64,000 nucleotides of DNA from Sphingobacterium arenae. Lineage in GTDB: Bacteria; Bacteroidota; Bacteroidia; Sphingobacteriales; Sphingobacteriaceae. Shown here piece by piece: positions 10,292-19,130 of this stretch. The position numbers and the translations under genes were made by a program. The notes beneath the pieces were generated by a model that saw only the letters and a program-made list of their open reading frames with translations, made no database searches and had not been told where the DNA came from. Location: positions 1,311,922 through 1,375,921 of the forward strand of contig NZ_JACNYK010000001.1 in assembly GCF_014692505.1 (NCBI RefSeq). The letters are read 5' to 3'. Every line of letters begins with the position of its first letter. Position 1 is the first letter of the stretch.

Positions 10292-11635
10292 TTAAAAAGG
10301 TTTACCGGGCATTTTGGGCATATTACGCATCATCTTCGCCGCCATAGCCGGATTGGACATCTGCTTCATGACTTTGCGCATATCGGCAAATTGTTTCATG
10401 AGCTTGTTCACTTCGTTAACATCCGTGCCGGAACCTTTTGCTATACGCGTACGTCTTTTCGTGTCAATCGCATCGGGATTTTCTCTTTCAAAAGGGGTCA
10501 TAGAGTCGATAATAGCTTCAATCGGTTTAAAAGCATCATCCTCTATCTCCACATCTTTTATGGCTTTGCCGACGCCAGGAATCATTCCCATCAAATCTTT
10601 CATATTTCCCATTTTCTTAATCTGTTGGATCTGGGATTTGAAATCGTTGAAGTCGAATTTATTTTTCCGGATTTTCTTTTGTAACTCTGCGGCTTCTTTT
10701 TCGTCAAATTGTTGTTGGGCTCGCTCGACCAAGGAAACCACGTCTCCCATACCGAGGATACGGGATGCCATACGGTCGGGATGGAATACATCGAGGGCTT
10801 CCATTTTCTCGCCCGTACCGATAAATTTGATTGGTTTATTGACTACGGATTTAATAGACAAAGCTGCACCACCGCGGGTATCACCATCCAACTTGGTTAG
10901 AACCACGCCCGTGAAATCTAAGCGGTCGTTGAATGTTTTGGCGGTATTAACGGCATCTTGACCTGTCATGGCATCCACCACAAATAGGATTTCATGCGGT
11001 TGTGTCGCCTCTTTTACGGCGGTTATTTCCGTCATCAATGCCTCATCAATGGCTAGCCGTCCAGCCGTATCAATAATGACGATGTTATTCCCGTTGCGCT
11101 TGGCTTCTGCCACACCTTCTTTAGCGATGGCAATGGGGTCGTTTGATTCGCGGTTCACATAGACGGGTACACTCACCTGCTCGCCCAATACTTGCAACTG
11201 ATCTACCGCAGCCGGGCGATAAACGTCACCTGCGACTAATAAAGGCTTTTTACCTTTTTTATCCCGGAGATAATTTGCCAACTTGCCGGAGAAGGTGGTT
11301 TTACCCGCACCGTTCAAGCCCGCTATTAAAATTACCGTGGGATTTTGCGATATATCTAAGTCATTGACCGTTCCGCCCATGAGGTCTGTCAACTCATCGT
11401 TCATGATTTTAGTGAGCAACTGTCCTGGTGAAATGCTGGTGAGTACATTTTGGCCCAGTGCCTTTTGCTTTACTTCGTCGGTGAATGTTTTAGCTGTTTT
11501 ATAATTCACATCGGCATCCAATAAGGCCTTGCGAATTTCTTTCATCGTCTCTGCGACGTTTATTTCAGTGATATTTCCTTGCCCTTTTAGTACTTTAAAG
11601 GCTCTATCCAGTTTATCCTGTAAATTCTGAAACAT
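10292..11635 (-). CDS. ffh: Signal recognition particle protein Ffh
   Basis: Ffh (447 residues) binds signal sequences with the 4.5S RNA and delivers ribosomes to FtsY. The N domain is followed by the SRP GTPase G domain with GLNGAGKTTFSGKLA (G1, near residue 107), DTAGR (G3) and TKLDGD (G4), and then a methionine-rich M domain ending in MMRNMPKMPGKPF. A CAAAnnTA sequence at 11667-11674 fits a minus-strand -7 box. The gene ends 23 bases before the nuoA start, so read-through into the nuo-pur run is possible. Confidence 0.97.
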   Translation of the reverse strand: MFQNLQDKLDRAFKVLKGQGNITEINVAETMKEIRKALLDADVNYKTAKTFTDEVKQKALGQNVLTSISPGQLLTKIMNDELTDLMGGTVNDLDISQNPTVILIAGLNGAGKTTFSGKLANYLRDKKGKKPLLVAGDVYRPAAVDQLQVLGEQVSVPVYVNRESNDPIAIAKEGVAEAKRNGNNIVIIDTAGRLAIDEALMTEITAVKEATQPHEILFVVDAMTGQDAVNTAKTFNDRLDFTGVVLTKLDGDTRGGAALSIKSVVNKPIKFIGTGEKMEALDVFHPDRMASRILGMGDVVSLVERAQQQFDEKEAAELQKKIRKNKFDFNDFKSQIQQIKKMGNMKDLMGMIPGVGKAIKDVEIEDDAFKPIEAIIDSMTPFERENPDAIDTKRRTRIAKGSGTDVNEVNKLMKQFADMRKVMKQMSNPAMAAKMMRNMPKMPGKPF

Positions 11636-11727
11636 GTTATCTCTCGTCTTAAAATGTGCTAAGTGCCAAAGTTACAAAATAGTGGTGAATTTTATTTCAT
11701 CATACACGGGGAATCCATGATAAAACA

Positions 11728-11758
11728 AAGAAATGCGACAAAATATATCGCATTTCTT
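11728..11758 (-). terminator. Hairpin terminator after the zinc peptidase gene
   Basis: Perfect 11-bp arms AAGAAATGCGA (11728-11738) and TCGCATTTCTT (11748-11758) with a nine-base loop lie between the zinc peptidase stop at 11801 and ffh. The A-rich sequence on the plus strand before the left arm is only partly a T run on the minus strand, so strength is uncertain. Confidence 0.6.
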
Positions 11759-11800
11759 GTTGCATATTATAGCAAGGACACGGAGTATGCACTTCGTGTA

Positions 11801-12493
11801 TTAATCTCTTCTTCCAAAAAGAATATATGCGTAATATAATAACGTTACCAAGGCTGATAAGGCGGCTACCACGTAAGTCATTGCGGCCCATTTCAAGGCA
11901 TCTTTCGCTCCGTCGTGCTCATCGCGGCTATGGGTGATATTTGCGGTTTCCAACCATTTCAAGGCTCTACCCGATGCGTCAAATTCCACCGGTAAGGTCA
12001 CGAAGGCGAATAGTGTGGTCAGGAATAGTGCTCCTACACCGACCGCGAGTAACCATGGATTTTGTCCCTGGCTGAATGCCATCAGCAAAACACCACCAAT
12101 CAATACCCAAGACGTTAACCGGGAAGCCACACTAACCATCGGCACCATGGCGGAGCGGAACTGTAGCCAAGAATAGGCTGTTACGTGTTGTACGGCGTGG
12201 CCACATTCGTGCGCGGCAACAGCAGCGGCAGCGACACTACGACCGTAATAAACTTCGTTGCTCAGGTTGACGGTTTTATTTGCCGGGTTATAGTGGTCCG
12301 ACAAGCCGCCGCCGTCAGCGACGAGCACCTTTACGTCGTATATGCCATTTTCATGAAGCATTTTTTGTGCAATCTCCGCACCGGAAAGTCCCGAACTTAG
12401 TGGGAATTCTGAATATTTTTTAAACTTGTTCTTAAACCTCGATTGCACAATCCAACTGATAACCGCAATCCCAATAAATATAATCCAATACAT
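11801..12493 (-). CDS. Membrane zinc metallopeptidase, YugP-type
   Basis: The 230-residue protein begins with a membrane segment (MYWIIFIGIAVISWIV), has the zinc-binding HECGH at residues 95-99, and two or three further membrane spans in the C-terminal half. This layout matches the Zn_peptidase_2/YugP family of integral-membrane proteases, whose substrates are mostly unknown. It is a single-gene unit between ffh and the SH3/BON pair. Confidence 0.88.
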   Translation of the reverse strand: MYWIIFIGIAVISWIVQSRFKNKFKKYSEFPLSSGLSGAEIAQKMLHENGIYDVKVLVADGGGLSDHYNPANKTVNLSNEVYYGRSVAAAAVAAHECGHAVQHVTAYSWLQFRSAMVPMVSVASRLTSWVLIGGVLLMAFSQGQNPWLLAVGVGALFLTTLFAFVTLPVEFDASGRALKWLETANITHSRDEHDGAKDALKWAAMTYVVAALSALVTLLYYAYILFGRRD

Positions 12494-12710
12494 AGTCTTT
12501 ATTTCTTTTTAAATCGTTTCGCTATTTCTCCTAGCTCTACAAACCACATTCCATTTGTTGTTCTTCGCCTTGAAGATAATAAAAACGACTCATTTTGTCA
12601 GATTAAAAGAAAAAAATTGATATTAATCTGTCATTATTGCTTGCTATTATTGTTAAAAAAGCCCTTCTTTACTTATTTTAACTATGTACTGATTATGAAA
12701 ACATATGTCT

Positions 12711-13133
12711 TTAAGAAACAGGCTCTAGGTACTGCGCGTAGCAATACCCTTCTTCGCCATCTTTGGTACGAACAAGCCACCATTGGTCGTTGGCACGGCT
12801 GATCAATGTGATCGTTTCGCCTTTTGCCGCTTTGCCGACGATGGGCTGATCCGTTCCGGGGCCTTTGCGAATATTCAGGTTGGAGTTTTGTGTGATAACC
12901 TTCACCTGAGTGCCGGCTACTGCCGAAGAGACGTCAATATCCATGACAACATCCCCGGATAGAAAATTCGGATCAATCTGGTTGTAGATATCCCACAGTT
13001 TGTTTTTTATATCCGCGTTGGGGGCTGTTCCACGAATCTGCAAGACACCTTCTTGTTCTGCATATTGAAAATCGTTTATTCCAGCGGATTTTGCTGTATC
13101 CAGCAATACCTTATATTTATCTAATAGTGCCAT
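12711..13133 (-). CDS. BON-like and SH3 domain protein
   Basis: The 140-residue product has an N-terminal alpha/beta part resembling a BON or YgaU-type domain (AEQEGVLQIRGTAPNADIKN, about residues 25-44) and a C-terminal bacterial SH3 domain (SNLNIRKGPGTDQPIVGKAA, about 83-102, ending in YCYAQYLEP). SH3b domains usually bind peptidoglycan. No signal peptide is visible, which is odd for a wall-binding domain. It follows the BON lipoprotein gene by 19 bases and probably shares its transcript and function. Confidence 0.8.
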   Translation of the reverse strand: MALLDKYKVLLDTAKSAGINDFQYAEQEGVLQIRGTAPNADIKNKLWDIYNQIDPNFLSGDVVMDIDVSSAVAGTQVKVITQNSNLNIRKGPGTDQPIVGKAAKGETITLISRANDQWWLVRTKDGEEGYCYAQYLEPVS

Positions 13134-13152
13134 TTCTATAATCTTTATATCT

Positions 13153-13650
13153 CTATTCTACGATTAATGCGGTCATATCTACCTTTTTAGGATGCAATGC
13201 GTCTAGCGCCATTTTTAAGGTCTGAACACGCGCCTGTTCCAAGGAGCCGGTTACGGTAATCACACCACCGTTTACATCGGCTTTAATGGTAGGAAAGTCT
13301 TTGGTCAAGTCCGACACTTTGGCGGCCAGATCAGCATCGTTACTATTGGTTTCGATTTGTGGCGTTTCAACTACGATATGGTTAACGACTGATTTGACGT
13401 TTTTCTCGTCTGCATTTTTAACGGCCTTTTCCAATTCCTGTTTTTCTGTTTCCGTAGCGACGGTGCCCGAAAGGGTGATAACGCCATCCTTTGCATCAAC
13501 CGATATATCGGAATGTCCTGCTGAGATAACAGATTCTACCTTGGCTTTTAGATCGGCGTCGGAAACTTTAGGTTTACAGGAGATGGCGACGCACGCTATG
13601 GCTATCACCACAGCAATCGCGGACATTATTTTATTAAATTTCATCATCAT
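13153..13650 (-). CDS. Lipoprotein with two BON domains
   Basis: The 165-residue product starts with an SPII signal (hydrophobic IMSAIAVVIAIACVAIS followed by Cys at about residue 25). Two BON repeats follow: DISVDAKDGVITLSGTVATE (about 48-67) and TIKADVNGGVITVTGSLEQA (about 117-136). BON domains are thought to bind membranes or phospholipids and occur in envelope proteins such as OsmY. The start could be any of three adjacent ATG codons. It is the first gene of a two-gene unit with the SH3 protein. Confidence 0.88.
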   Translation of the reverse strand: MMMKFNKIMSAIAVVIAIACVAISCKPKVSDADLKAKVESVISAGHSDISVDAKDGVITLSGTVATETEKQELEKAVKNADEKNVKSVVNHIVVETPQIETNSNDADLAAKVSDLTKDFPTIKADVNGGVITVTGSLEQARVQTLKMALDALHPKKVDMTALIVE

Positions 13651-13752
13651 ACTTTTTGTTAAATATTAAATTGTACTGTCTGATAAACAGCACGAACACA
13701 CAAAATGTTTTGACGTATAAGTTATTTTAGTATGGGTATAACGGCGATTCGG

Positions 13753-13809
13753 ACATTTCGGTCATATCCGGACATTTGATACCATTTCGGTCATTTCCGG
13801 CCATTTCGG
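13753..13809. repeat. Two direct repeats of about 25 bp with a 29-bp period
   Basis: The sequence CATTTCGGTCATATCCGGAC at 13754-13773 recurs as CATTTCGGTCATTTCCGGCC at 13783-13802, followed by a further CATTTCGGAC. The region lies in the 459-bp gene-free stretch between the BON lipoprotein gene (minus) and the HU-like gene (plus). It could be a protein binding array; no function is known from sequence alone. Confidence 0.7.
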
Positions 13810-13834
13810 ACAAAGGATTTTGGATGATGTTTTA

Positions 13835-13995
13835 TGTTTGTGCTGTTCGATCGTCTTGCGAAGAGTTGACAGACAGGTACAGTGGTTTCGTTAGGGTTAA
13901 TTTTTATCAAATCCTATCAATTTAGATCAAATCGGATCAAAATTTCATTTTGTTTGATCGCCGTCTTTACGTTTGTGCTGTTCGATCATCTCGCG
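13835..13995. repeat. Imperfect 25-bp direct repeat pair enclosing a 15-bp repeat pair
   Basis: GTTTGTGCTGTTCGATCGTC at 13836-13855 recurs as GTTTGTGCTGTTCGATCATC at 13971-13990, 135 bases apart, and the match continues for a few bases. Between them ATCAAATCCTATCAA (13906-13920) recurs as ATCAAATCGGATCAA (13926-13940) with a 20-bp period, and the inverted core TTTGATC follows at 13952-13958. Together with the 13753-13809 repeats this makes the HU-like gene's upstream region unusually repetitive. Confidence 0.7.
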
Positions 13996-14109
13996 AGGCC
14001 ACGAACAAGAAGAGAAGGTAACGGATCTCCAAAACGGAAAGAGCTCGCCGCAGGAGGAGTAGACCGGTACCGACAAACATTTTTTTTAAACTTTTAAATT
14101 ATTAGTATT

Positions 14110-14493
14110 ATGGCAATTAAATTTAATGTACAGGAAATCGGCAACCCGCAGGATGCGGCTGCCCCTAAGAAGTTCTATGCACGTCCGGTAAGCAGCGGAG
14201 AGATCACTTTAGAAGATCTGGCTTCCGACATTTCCCATGCTTCGTCCATCAACGAGGCGGATGTTATGGCTGTTTTATACAGCTTAGTGCGGGAAATCCC
14301 GCGTAACATCTCGCAGGGCTATATCGTCCGTTTAGGTGGACTCGGTTCTTTCCGTTTGGGAACGGGCAGCATGGGTAGTGATACAGCAGAAGAAGTAACA
14401 GCTGCTAACATTCACCGCAAACGGGTGCTGTTTCAAAATGGTACACGTATCAAAAAGGCTATAACGGATTTAACTTTCAGGAAAAGCGAATAA
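14110..14493 (+). CDS. HU-like DNA-binding protein (HU-related family)
   Basis: The 127-residue product resembles the HU/IHF fold: helical N-terminal part (TLEDLASDISHASSINEADV, about 37-56), then IPRNISQGYIVRLGGLGSFR (about 67-86), matching the HU block where a hydrophobic helix leads to the GLGSFR turn, and a basic C terminus. It belongs to the HU-related group of Bacteroidota, longer than HU (about 90 residues) with an N-terminal extension. It is a single gene with a terminator. The repeat-rich 460 bases upstream are candidate binding sites for autoregulation, which is inference. Confidence 0.85.
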   Translation: MAIKFNVQEIGNPQDAAAPKKFYARPVSSGEITLEDLASDISHASSINEADVMAVLYSLVREIPRNISQGYIVRLGGLGSFRLGTGSMGSDTAEEVTAANIHRKRVLFQNGTRIKKAITDLTFRKSE

Positions 14494-14516
14494 TTTGTTT
14501 TTTTAGCTTAACAGTT

Positions 14517-14548
14517 GGGTCGGTATCTTAGGATGTCGGCCCTTTTTT
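14517..14548 (+). terminator. Terminator of the HU-like gene
   Basis: Arms GGGTCG (14517-14522) and CGGCCC (14537-14542), with one G-U pair, are followed by six T residues, 24 bases after the stop codon. Confidence 0.75.
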
Positions 14549-14822
14549 GTGTTTAGATACCATTAAATGACCGTGGTTGTTAAAAAAATGAAGGTTTATT
14601 TTTCTCAAAAGAAGGTTTGTATTATTCAAACGGCCATGGTCGCTTTCCAAAAACAAACTTCGAGTCGAGAAAGTTACCGTGGTTAATTTTTTTGGAGCCA
14701 TTTTGGGCTTTAAAAACCCTATTAGAGTGAATTTTATTTAATTCGGAGTTAATTTTATCATACCTGCTTCTCTGATAGGAAATAGTGTTTTTTCTTCTAT
14801 TTGGTAGTGATTGGCAATTTTT
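14549..14822. other. Gene-free spacer between the HU-like gene and the glycan cluster
   Basis: This AT-rich stretch holds no coding region. ACCGTGGTT occurs twice (about 14571 and 14688), each beside a run of A or T, and AAGGTTT twice (about 14591 and 14612). No promoter or RNA is recognised. Both flanking genes end here, tail to tail. Confidence 0.5.
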
Positions 14823-15842
14823 TTAACGACGAATCCCTAACAAGTATTTCAGTGACTGTTTGAATGTTTTCCGGATTTGTTTCGCGGTGACATATCGCCC
14901 GTTGAAAACCGGCTTACGAAGAAAAAGTGGAAAGGTATTGGATTTCGCTTTCTCCATCACGATAGCGTACCAGTTATCGAAAAATGTACGTTCCAATTCT
15001 ACAATAGGGTATTGTTTTTTTTGTCGGTTATGGTGAATGATTTCGCGATACACGGTGTAATATTCATCTGGAGTGTATTTACTGTTTATAATCGGGGTCA
15101 ATAAGATATCTAAATCAATGTGGTCGGTCTTGGGCAATAATTTATCCAACTGGTAGCGTAGAATAATGCGGAGTTGCGCAGCAGCGAGATCTTTTTTTCG
15201 AATGGAGATGTTGTTGTCGTGTATGCGGTATTCCCCGAGAAACTCCGAGACATTATCGACTTCATATTTTAAAGCCATCCGCGAAAATAAAGCGTAGTCC
15301 TGGGCAACGAGATGGTTGGGATAACCTCCAATGTCCCGAAATGCTGCCATGCGCATCATGACGGTAGGATGTACAAATGAATTGTAGAATAATAATGCTG
15401 CATGCAGTTTTTTCGATCCACAAATCGGAATCACCTCTTGACCGGTTCGCATCCCGTGTTTATCAATGATATGTGCTTTTCCGCCTAAAACAGCAAGTTG
15501 GGGTCTGTTTAAAAAATGTTGGAGTTGTATTTCCAGCCTGTTTGGAAAAGCAATGTCATCACTATCTAACACGGCTAAAAATTCTCCATTAGCTTCTTTT
15601 AACGCGAGATTTCGTGTATAAGGTTGCCCTTTATTTCCATCATTTTGAATGAAGCGTATCCGGGGATCTTCAAAACTCCGAATGATTTCAACAGTATTGT
15701 CGGTAGACCCATCGTCTACAATTAGGAGTTCAAAGTTCGTGTAGGTTTGTTCTAATACACTTTCTATTGATGCTGCTATATAATCTGCTGCATTGTAGGC
15801 AGCCATGAAAACGGTTATTTGAATCTTCTTTTTATCGGGCAT
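14823..15842 (-). CDS. Family 2 glycosyltransferase
   Basis: The 339-residue protein has a GT-A fold: TVFMAAYNAADYIAASIES (about 10-28), LLIVDDGSTDNT (about 38-49) and the metal-binding LDSDD (about 92-96). The fold is followed by a C-terminal part of about 120 residues without membrane spans, so it is probably a cytosolic or membrane-associated sugar transferase of the surface glycan cluster. The sugar donor cannot be told. It follows the MACPF lipoprotein gene on the same strand by 98 bases and may share its transcript. Confidence 0.93.
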   Translation of the reverse strand: MPDKKKIQITVFMAAYNAADYIAASIESVLEQTYTNFELLIVDDGSTDNTVEIIRSFEDPRIRFIQNDGNKGQPYTRNLALKEANGEFLAVLDSDDIAFPNRLEIQLQHFLNRPQLAVLGGKAHIIDKHGMRTGQEVIPICGSKKLHAALLFYNSFVHPTVMMRMAAFRDIGGYPNHLVAQDYALFSRMALKYEVDNVSEFLGEYRIHDNNISIRKKDLAAAQLRIILRYQLDKLLPKTDHIDLDILLTPIINSKYTPDEYYTVYREIIHHNRQKKQYPIVELERTFFDNWYAIVMEKAKSNTFPLFLRKPVFNGRYVTAKQIRKTFKQSLKYLLGIRR

Positions 15843-15940
15843 GTTTGCATTTCTATAATCGATTCCGATTAAGGACAGCGTAAATATACGCCTTTTTTGG
15901 CCAGCAATACGTTTCCATTTAAATAGCGAGCGACGAGTAG

Positions 15941-17005
15941 CTACTTAAGGGTCACCTCATTCGCTTTGATATACGCATTGATATAGTTTTCTACTTCTAT
16001 CTTTTTCTCTGCATCCTCAATGAGATCAGAAATAGGTAATAAATTTTCTAATCCATCTAAATACGCGAATCTAGCATTCTCTTCGGTGATGCTTTCTTGC
16101 CACTCTTCGATTCTTACAAACGGATTTTCCCCAGCTTTTTCTTCAATTCTAATTTTAGAGGGGTCGCCGCCAACTACTTCAAAAGCTATTTTAGGATCCG
16201 TCACTCCCTTTAATGCCGCTGAGTCAATCGGGTCAAGAAATCCGGAAAACAATCCAAAACATTCTTTCAGACCTATTCTAAAACTATTCTCCACAGCTTT
16301 ACGTCTATCTTCTTCTGTATATTTGGCTTGATAGTTGACGCTTAATTTCGCGCCAATTTCTAATGAAATTAACGCATGCGTACCGTATTTCTCTATAAGC
16401 TCGGGAGAACTTAATGACTGACAATCAAATTTAAAACTTTCCGTTAGGTAAGGAGATAATAAACGGTCGTAAGCATTCAATGACAATCTACGGTATTTTA
16501 TTTCTAGTTCATAAAGCCCATACAAATAATTGCTTGAGGTTACTTCTGTTTCGGGGAATGCGTGGACGATATTTCCTTTAAAATAGCTATAACTGTGCGG
16601 TTCATGCTGTCTTAAGAAAACATGTGTTAAGTTTTTGGTGAACTGTTCTGCGTCAGTAGCATATATGGGGGTGAAAGTTGAGCTCAAAAGACGTGCAACG
16701 ACGAAACGACCGGTATGATCTTTTACGAAGTCCGGGGTATTGATCACCGGTTCTCTTATAGAAGTAGCATCGGCATATCTACCTGTTATGTCGTATCCAT
16801 AACCTAAAAAGTTATAATCATTGTATCCCTCCTTGTGTGTATTATTTTCATCGTCCCTAAGGTTCTCTACGGAGAATTCGAGTTCTATCTTTTCCTCTAA
16901 TTCTGGATCTATTGTTTCTGGGTTATCGAGAGTTGTTTTTTTACAGGAACTTAGTGCAATGACAACCGATAAAACAAATAGGAGTATATGTTTAGTTTTT
17001 AGCAT
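15941..17005 (-). CDS. MACPF (perforin-like) domain lipoprotein
   Basis: From the ATG at 17005 the product has 354 residues. It begins with an SPII signal (LLFVLSVVIALSSC, lipid cysteine at residue 21). The MACPF signature is seen as YGTHALISLEIGAKLSV (about 207-223), and the upstream block NFLGYGYDITGRYAD (about 65-79) is typical of Bacteroidota MACPF proteins. Members of this family in Bacteroides (BSAP) kill related strains by forming pores after binding a surface glycan or barrel protein; others have unknown roles. An upstream ATG at 17068 would place 21 residues before the signal peptide and is less likely. The gene sits inside a glycosyltransferase cluster, is flanked by AT-rich spacers and faces a divergent glycosyltransferase, consistent with acquisition. 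Confidence 0.87.
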   Translation of the reverse strand: MLKTKHILLFVLSVVIALSSCKKTTLDNPETIDPELEEKIELEFSVENLRDDENNTHKEGYNDYNFLGYGYDITGRYADATSIREPVINTPDFVKDHTGRFVVARLLSSTFTPIYATDAEQFTKNLTHVFLRQHEPHSYSYFKGNIVHAFPETEVTSSNYLYGLYELEIKYRRLSLNAYDRLLSPYLTESFKFDCQSLSSPELIEKYGTHALISLEIGAKLSVNYQAKYTEEDRRKAVENSFRIGLKECFGLFSGFLDPIDSAALKGVTDPKIAFEVVGGDPSKIRIEEKAGENPFVRIEEWQESITEENARFAYLDGLENLLPISDLIEDAEKKIEVENYINAYIKANEVTLK

Positions 17006-17239
17006 ATTTTTTAAGTAAATACATAAAGAAAAAATATATAACTTTTTCATTTGGCAATGATAATACATTTTAATGATTCTCTTTACAATAGTTTTTGAGA
17101 AATAAATAAAAATACCTTTTACTTAATGATTTGAACTTTGTATTTGAATATATTGTTTATACAATTAATGCTGCTTATTTCTTATATGCATAGTTTTTTA
17201 TTAAGTTTAACACATTAATAATAAATGATCGTCCCCTTG

Positions 17240-18244
17240 ATGAAAAAGAAAATACTGCTTCTCGTTCCTGATGACTACAGCTTATATATATTGATAGAGA
17301 AGAATTTAAAAGAACTCGGTTTCGAGGTTACCACCATTCTTCATAACTCTGTTAGGTTTAAGTATAAAAACATCTCACAACGTTTATCAAATCTGTTTCG
17401 AAAATTAATCGATGGGAACACAAATTATAAGAAAAAACTAAAAGATGCTCATGCGGCTGCGTGTTTAGTTAAAGAAATTGACAGGTTTAATAGATTTGAC
17501 TATTGTTTGGTAATACGAGCCGATTTTTTTCATAAGGATGTATTGCATAAAGCCAAGGAAAAATCTGATTTCATCGTTTCTTACCATTATGATGGATTGC
17601 GACGAAATCCTCTTATTTATGATCGGATACCTTTGTTTGATCGTTTCTATGTATTTGATGAAGAAGATTTAATATCGGATGGAAAGATAAAAACCTATCT
17701 TTCTCATAATTTTTATTTTGATTATGAAGAAGTTGAGAAAAGAGAACCAATATATGATTTATATTTTCTAGGTTTTTACAACGACACTCGTGAAGACCTG
17801 TTATTAAAATTCTGTGATTTAGCTAGGCGTTGTTTGGGGAATGTTAAGTTTCAGGTGGTGTTCCTTCCCAAGAATATGGATCGCTTAGCGGAGTATGAAC
17901 GGCGAGGTATTGAATGTTTGACTGAATTAGTTCCCTTTGAGGAATATTTACAAAGAGTGGAACAAGCAAAAGTCATTGTAGATTTTGTTATTAGTGACCA
18001 TAAAGGTCTTTCATTTCGGATATTTGAAGGAGTCAAATATCAAAAAAAGGTTATCACGACAAACGCAAATGTTGTAAAATACGACTTTTATACACCCGAC
18101 AATTTCTATGTGTTGGATTATGACTCACTTAATGAAGCAGAGCTCTTAAAATTCGTCAACACTTCTTTTAAACCTATTGACGAATCCGTACGATTGAAAT
18201 ATAGTTTTTCCTGTTGGATAAAAGATGTACTGAATATAGAATAG
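17240..18244 (+). CDS. Putative GT-B type glycosyltransferase of surface glycan synthesis
   Basis: The product (334 residues from ATG 17240, 339 from ATG 17225) starts with a Rossmann-like strand, KKKILLLVPDDYSLYILIEKN, and has a conserved C-terminal block HKGLSFRIFEGVKYQKKVIT (about 250-269) followed by YDFYTPDNF. This block is typical of lipopolysaccharide or capsule glycosyltransferases related to CgeB-type proteins. The coding sequence is visibly AT-rich. It is a close paralogue in length and motifs of the gene at 19131-20150 on the other strand. It is divergent from the MACPF gene. Confidence 0.75.
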   Translation: MKKKILLLVPDDYSLYILIEKNLKELGFEVTTILHNSVRFKYKNISQRLSNLFRKLIDGNTNYKKKLKDAHAAACLVKEIDRFNRFDYCLVIRADFFHKDVLHKAKEKSDFIVSYHYDGLRRNPLIYDRIPLFDRFYVFDEEDLISDGKIKTYLSHNFYFDYEEVEKREPIYDLYFLGFYNDTREDLLLKFCDLARRCLGNVKFQVVFLPKNMDRLAEYERRGIECLTELVPFEEYLQRVEQAKVIVDFVISDHKGLSFRIFEGVKYQKKVITTNANVVKYDFYTPDNFYVLDYDSLNEAELLKFVNTSFKPIDESVRLKYSFSCWIKDVLNIE

Positions 18245-18250
18245 GTATTT

Positions 18251-19042
18251 TTAATAAGCTGATGGCGAATCCAGATTTCCCTCCTCATCAAATTTCCACG
18301 AATTGGAAGTTGAAGAGGTTTTCATATAATGTCTTTGTTCCTCCGTCAGATTTTTAGGATCTATATACCAGCCCATATGTTTGGATGTGAAATTGCCACC
18401 TAATCTGATTGCTCTGTAAAAATTACGTTCTTTGACTTTAAATTTGGTAGGGTAGAATGGCTTATACAGCGCGAAAGTAGTATCTACATCAGCTCGGAAA
18501 ATGTCATTTTCCAACCTATCTTCCCAGAATTTCTGTTCCCAGGTGACAACCTTTTCTTTCAAGGGATAATAATCGGGAATGCTATCGATGTCTAAAGCAA
18601 ATCCTACTTTGACAATTTTCTTATTGTACTTATCCATTTTCTTTATCATTGTCTTGATAAAGTCTTTCGGCAGATCAGGATTAGGTAAGATGTCCGCATC
18701 GGTAATAAAATAGTAACCCTGTCCATACTTCTTTTGAAGGTCTTGATTTTCAAAAAAAACCATGTGGCCGAAATTTTCGTTCATTAGTTCAACTTTAACT
18801 TGTGGCTGGATGGTGTTATAGTACGCCAATAGCGGCGGATAGTCAGATTTATTATCAATTATAACGATATTTTCTAGCTTTCTTTCTAAAAGGAAGTCAA
18901 CTAGCTTTTTCAGATTGTCAAGTTGATTGAAATTGATGATAATGACGGGGATACTGTCTGGTTTTTTTCGCTGCTTTATTACAGATGAATTAAATAATAT
19001 CGTGAATTGATATAGAACGGAACGTAAGAAGCTTTTTGCCAT
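18251..19042 (-). CDS. Glycosyltransferase, GT-A type (family 2-like)
   Basis: The 263-residue product has PVIIINFNQLDNLKKLVDFL (about 31-50), NIVIIDNKSDYPPL (about 57-70) and the metal-binding region YYFITDADILPNPDLP (about 107-122), which define a GT-A core. It lacks membrane spans. It lies between two paralogous GT-B type genes, 6 bases beyond the stop of the plus-strand copy. The donor and acceptor are unknown. Confidence 0.82.
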   Translation of the reverse strand: MAKSFLRSVLYQFTILFNSSVIKQRKKPDSIPVIIINFNQLDNLKKLVDFLLERKLENIVIIDNKSDYPPLLAYYNTIQPQVKVELMNENFGHMVFFENQDLQKKYGQGYYFITDADILPNPDLPKDFIKTMIKKMDKYNKKIVKVGFALDIDSIPDYYPLKEKVVTWEQKFWEDRLENDIFRADVDTTFALYKPFYPTKFKVKERNFYRAIRLGGNFTSKHMGWYIDPKNLTEEQRHYMKTSSTSNSWKFDEEGNLDSPSAY

Positions 19043-19130
19043 TTTAATGAGTTTTTATTGAATAAGTATTACCGGAAGATTGACGAACACGCGTCAAAGT
19101 TAGAAAATAATTCCTAATTTATTGTCATAA

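Noticed and set aside
10314..10961. 215-codon plus-strand frame
   Set aside because: It lies antisense to ffh, is Ser/Ile-rich and is explained by the codon pattern of the real gene.
13741..13960. Possible CRISPR array
   Set aside because: Repeats differ from each other, occur only twice each and lack equal unique spacers; no cas gene is present.
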